A stretch of 14,922 bases of DNA from UBA12545 sp051024685 (GTDB lineage: Bacteria; Bacillota; DSM-521; Neomoorellales; Neomoorellaceae). The notes beneath the pieces are model-generated. The model saw nothing but the letters and a program-made list of their open reading frames with translations. It made no database searches and had not been told where the DNA came from. Positions 13,955 to 14,922 of the stretch are shown piece by piece; within the stretch, counting starts at the first letter, position 1; the number at the start of each line of letters is the position of its first letter. The stretch covers positions 1-14,922 of the forward strand of contig JAZHPA010000062.1 in assembly GCA_051024685.1 (NCBI GenBank), written 5' to 3'. The position numbers and the translations under genes were made by a program.

Positions 13955-14142
13955 CTATGCTTCTTTTATTGCCCTACTCGGGCAGGAGTCGATGGCTTCC
14001 CGGACGCACTCCTCCAAATCCTCGGGCACCTCATCCACGGTTACACGACAGAAGCTCTCACGTCCCAGTCAAAAACTTTAGGGCATAAGTCTATACAGGC
14101 ACCGCAGCCTGCATAAAGGTCCTGGTCTACATATACCCTCAC
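13955..14142 (-). pseudogene. Small [4Fe-4S] ferredoxin, frameshifted and missing one cysteine ligand
   Basis: On the minus strand a GTG at 14142, with GGAGGG 8 bases upstream (14151-14156), starts VRVYVDQDLYAGCGACIDLC and PKVFDWD. After about 28 residues the frame runs into a stop. In the next frame VTVDEVPEDLEECVREAIDS and CPSRAIKEA complete the fold, ending at 13955. One base is missing near 14055; restoring it gives 189 bases, 62 residues, the normal size of single-cluster ferredoxins. In intact relatives the motif is CxxCxxCxxxCP. Here the first position is Tyr10 (codon TAT at 14113-14115, one base from TGT), leaving C13, C16, C20 and the distal Cys. Both defects indicate a dead gene. 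It would have carried electrons between redox enzymes in the cytoplasm. Confidence 0.85.
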
Positions 14143-14304
14143 TTAGCGATCCCTCCTTACAAGCAACTTTTAGCTGAACCGTTAAGTGGGCGCGTGCCCA
14201 CGGCCGTTAAATCTTGTACGGCCTGTAACCCGCCCAGCGTTTCCGCCCTGCTTTCTGGCTGCAGTTCACCTGCACCACTTGCCCTTCCCGGACCAACCCG
14301 CTAG
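14143..14304 (-). other. Spacer with an unassigned minus-strand open segment and a palindrome
   Basis: A minus-strand frame ending at TAA 14207-14209 reads LVREGQVVQVNCSQKAGRKR then WAGYRPYKI. It looks protein-like but has no clear start or family, and it runs back into the PH-domain remnant in another frame. GTGGGC (14186-14191) and GCCCAC (14196-14201) form a perfect 6-bp hairpin without a T-run. The ferredoxin ribosome site is at 14151-14156. Confidence 0.3.
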
Positions 14305-14632
14305 CTAGCGAAGCCTGGACTGCAGCGCTTCGCAAAACTTTTGTGGCTCCGCCAGGGAAAGATACCACGGCTCCCCATCGGTCTCAACAACCACCATATC
14401 CCCCTCCCACGATGTGGCGTAGACCCGGGTCCACCCCAGGCGGCCCTCCTTGAACCGGCCGAAGTAGGCGAAGAGCCCCCACGGCGGCCAGGAGCCAAAG
14501 CGCAACGCTATGGAAGAGGGGGTGGGGGGGTGTGATGTAACCTGCGACGCTCACATTCCTAATTTGCGCGTAAGGAAGAACTAGCGAGCGGGCGAAATTC
14601 CTGACAATTTTCACGCCTTCTCTGCCTGTCAA
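14305..14632 (-). pseudogene. Bacterial PH-domain protein, frameshifted and probably N-truncated
   Basis: The upstream minus-strand piece reads VKIVRNFARSLVLPYAQIRN then VSVAGYI. The downstream piece reads FGRFKEGRLGWTRVYATSWE, then VVVETDGEPWYLSLAEPQKF, ending in CEALQSRL. Together they match the bacterial PH domain (PF10882 type), whose pattern runs I-xx-V then GRF-xx-GxGxVRVYAT, TDxGxYxLSPxxPxxF. The two pieces are one frame apart. The arithmetic (328 bases) calls for one extra base, most likely in the G-runs at 14516-14530. An in-frame TGA just before 14632 and the lack of a ribosome site suggest that the N-terminal membrane part is missing. Members often have N-terminal membrane helices and unknown function. 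Confidence 0.6.
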
Positions 14633-14651
14633 GCGTCAATGAAAATGTCAG
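14601..14651. repeat. Imperfect inverted repeat
   Basis: CTGACAATTTTCA (14601-14613) and TGAAAATGTCAG (14640-14651) are inverted arms differing by one extra T, about 26 bases apart. They lie at the N-terminal end of the PH-domain remnant, before an IS110-type tail. They may be chance or the scar of an insertion; IS110 elements themselves usually lack terminal inverted repeats. Confidence 0.5.
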
Positions 14652-14727
14652 GTAAAATTCGGCTGAGATTCTACAGGCACAACACCGGCTTAATTTAAAG
14701 TTTCGCCGCTTAACAGGAAGGGGAAAG

Positions 14728-14832
14728 ATGAAACAAGTAGCAGTAGTAGCAGTAGCCCGGGAGTTGCTAGGGTTTATGTGGGCGATAGCTCAGGAAGTAA
14801 AGCGGGAAGAAAGTCTCGCCAAGATTGCCTAA
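14728..14832 (+). pseudogene. C-terminal remnant of an IS110-family transposase
   Basis: The 34-residue frame reads MKQVAVVAVARELLGFMWAI then AQEVKREESLAKIA, ending at TAA 14830-14832. The segment (K)xVAVVAVARELxGFxWAI is characteristic of the C-terminal end of IS110/IS116/IS902 transposases. The same frame is open further upstream (RRLTGRGK before the ATG at 14728), which also fits, so the ATG is probably internal rather than a real start. The catalytic DEDD N-terminal domain is absent from the window. It is a fragment left by deletion or recombination. Confidence 0.65.
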
Positions 14833-14922
14833 AGCATTAACCCCCTCACTGCACTAGCTAAGACCCAGGCAGTTATAAGTTATTGCCAATATCAATAATC
14901 ACAAGTAGGGTGTAGGAGCCAG
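14833..14922. other. End of window, nothing recognised
   Basis: The last 90 bases follow the IS110-type tail and may include the element's 3' flank. No gene start, hairpin or repeat stands out. Confidence 0.4.

Noticed and set aside
1..14922. CRISPR arrays, rRNA genes, replication origin
   Set aside because: No regularly spaced repeats with spacers and no rRNA-like sequence were seen. The DnaA-like boxes before nrdJ are too few and lack an AT-rich unwinding region beside dnaA, so they are not called an origin.

Overview
The window looks like a chromosome segment of a spore-forming, anaerobic, probably thermophilic Clostridia-type Firmicute (Moorella / Thermanaeromonas-like). This is an inference from a fairly high GC content, strong AGGAGG-type ribosome sites with GTG and TTG starts, an adenosylcobalamin-dependent ribonucleotide reductase, a SigH-like promoter, and a tRNA with encoded CCA. 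No species assignment can be proved from the sequence alone.

Region 1 (1-9852) is a compact, intact, all-plus-strand housekeeping block. It holds D-alanine--D-alanine ligase (ddl), a COG3044-type 'predicted ATPase of the ABC class', a short soluble sensor histidine kinase behind a SigH-like promoter, a class II ribonucleotide reductase (nrdJ) interrupted by a 375-residue LAGLIDADG intein, a GT4 glycosyltransferase whose start overlaps the nrdJ stop, and glutamyl-tRNA synthetase (gltX). The intein splits nrdJ exactly before its thiyl-radical cysteine. The short gap before nrdJ carries a perfect inverted repeat and a cluster of DnaA-box-like 9-mers.

Region 2 (9853-10100) holds a promoter, a complete tRNA-Gln(CUG), a strong hairpin, and an 11-bp tandem repeat. 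It is a classic integration locus.

Region 3 (10101-14922) is a gene graveyard. It starts with a minus-strand tyrosine integrase broken by three separate single-base indels; correcting them gives exactly 391 codons plus a stop. Beyond it lie a fossil of the first 16 codons of galE, about 1.2 kb of degenerate sequence ending in what looks like an ArdC-like antirestriction/zincin C-terminus, and a vapBC-type toxin-antitoxin pair with intact antitoxin and frameshifted PIN toxin. Then come a [4Fe-4S] ferredoxin with a frameshift and a lost cysteine ligand, a frameshifted bacterial PH-domain protein, and the tail of an IS110-type transposase. Region 1 has no broken frames while nearly every recognisable gene in region 3 is broken. 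That favours real decay of an integrated element at the tRNA over random sequencing error.

I did not find a clearly new biological system. The strongest leads are the intein placed on the radical cysteine, the DnaA-box cluster before nrdJ, and the fossil island at tRNA-Gln.
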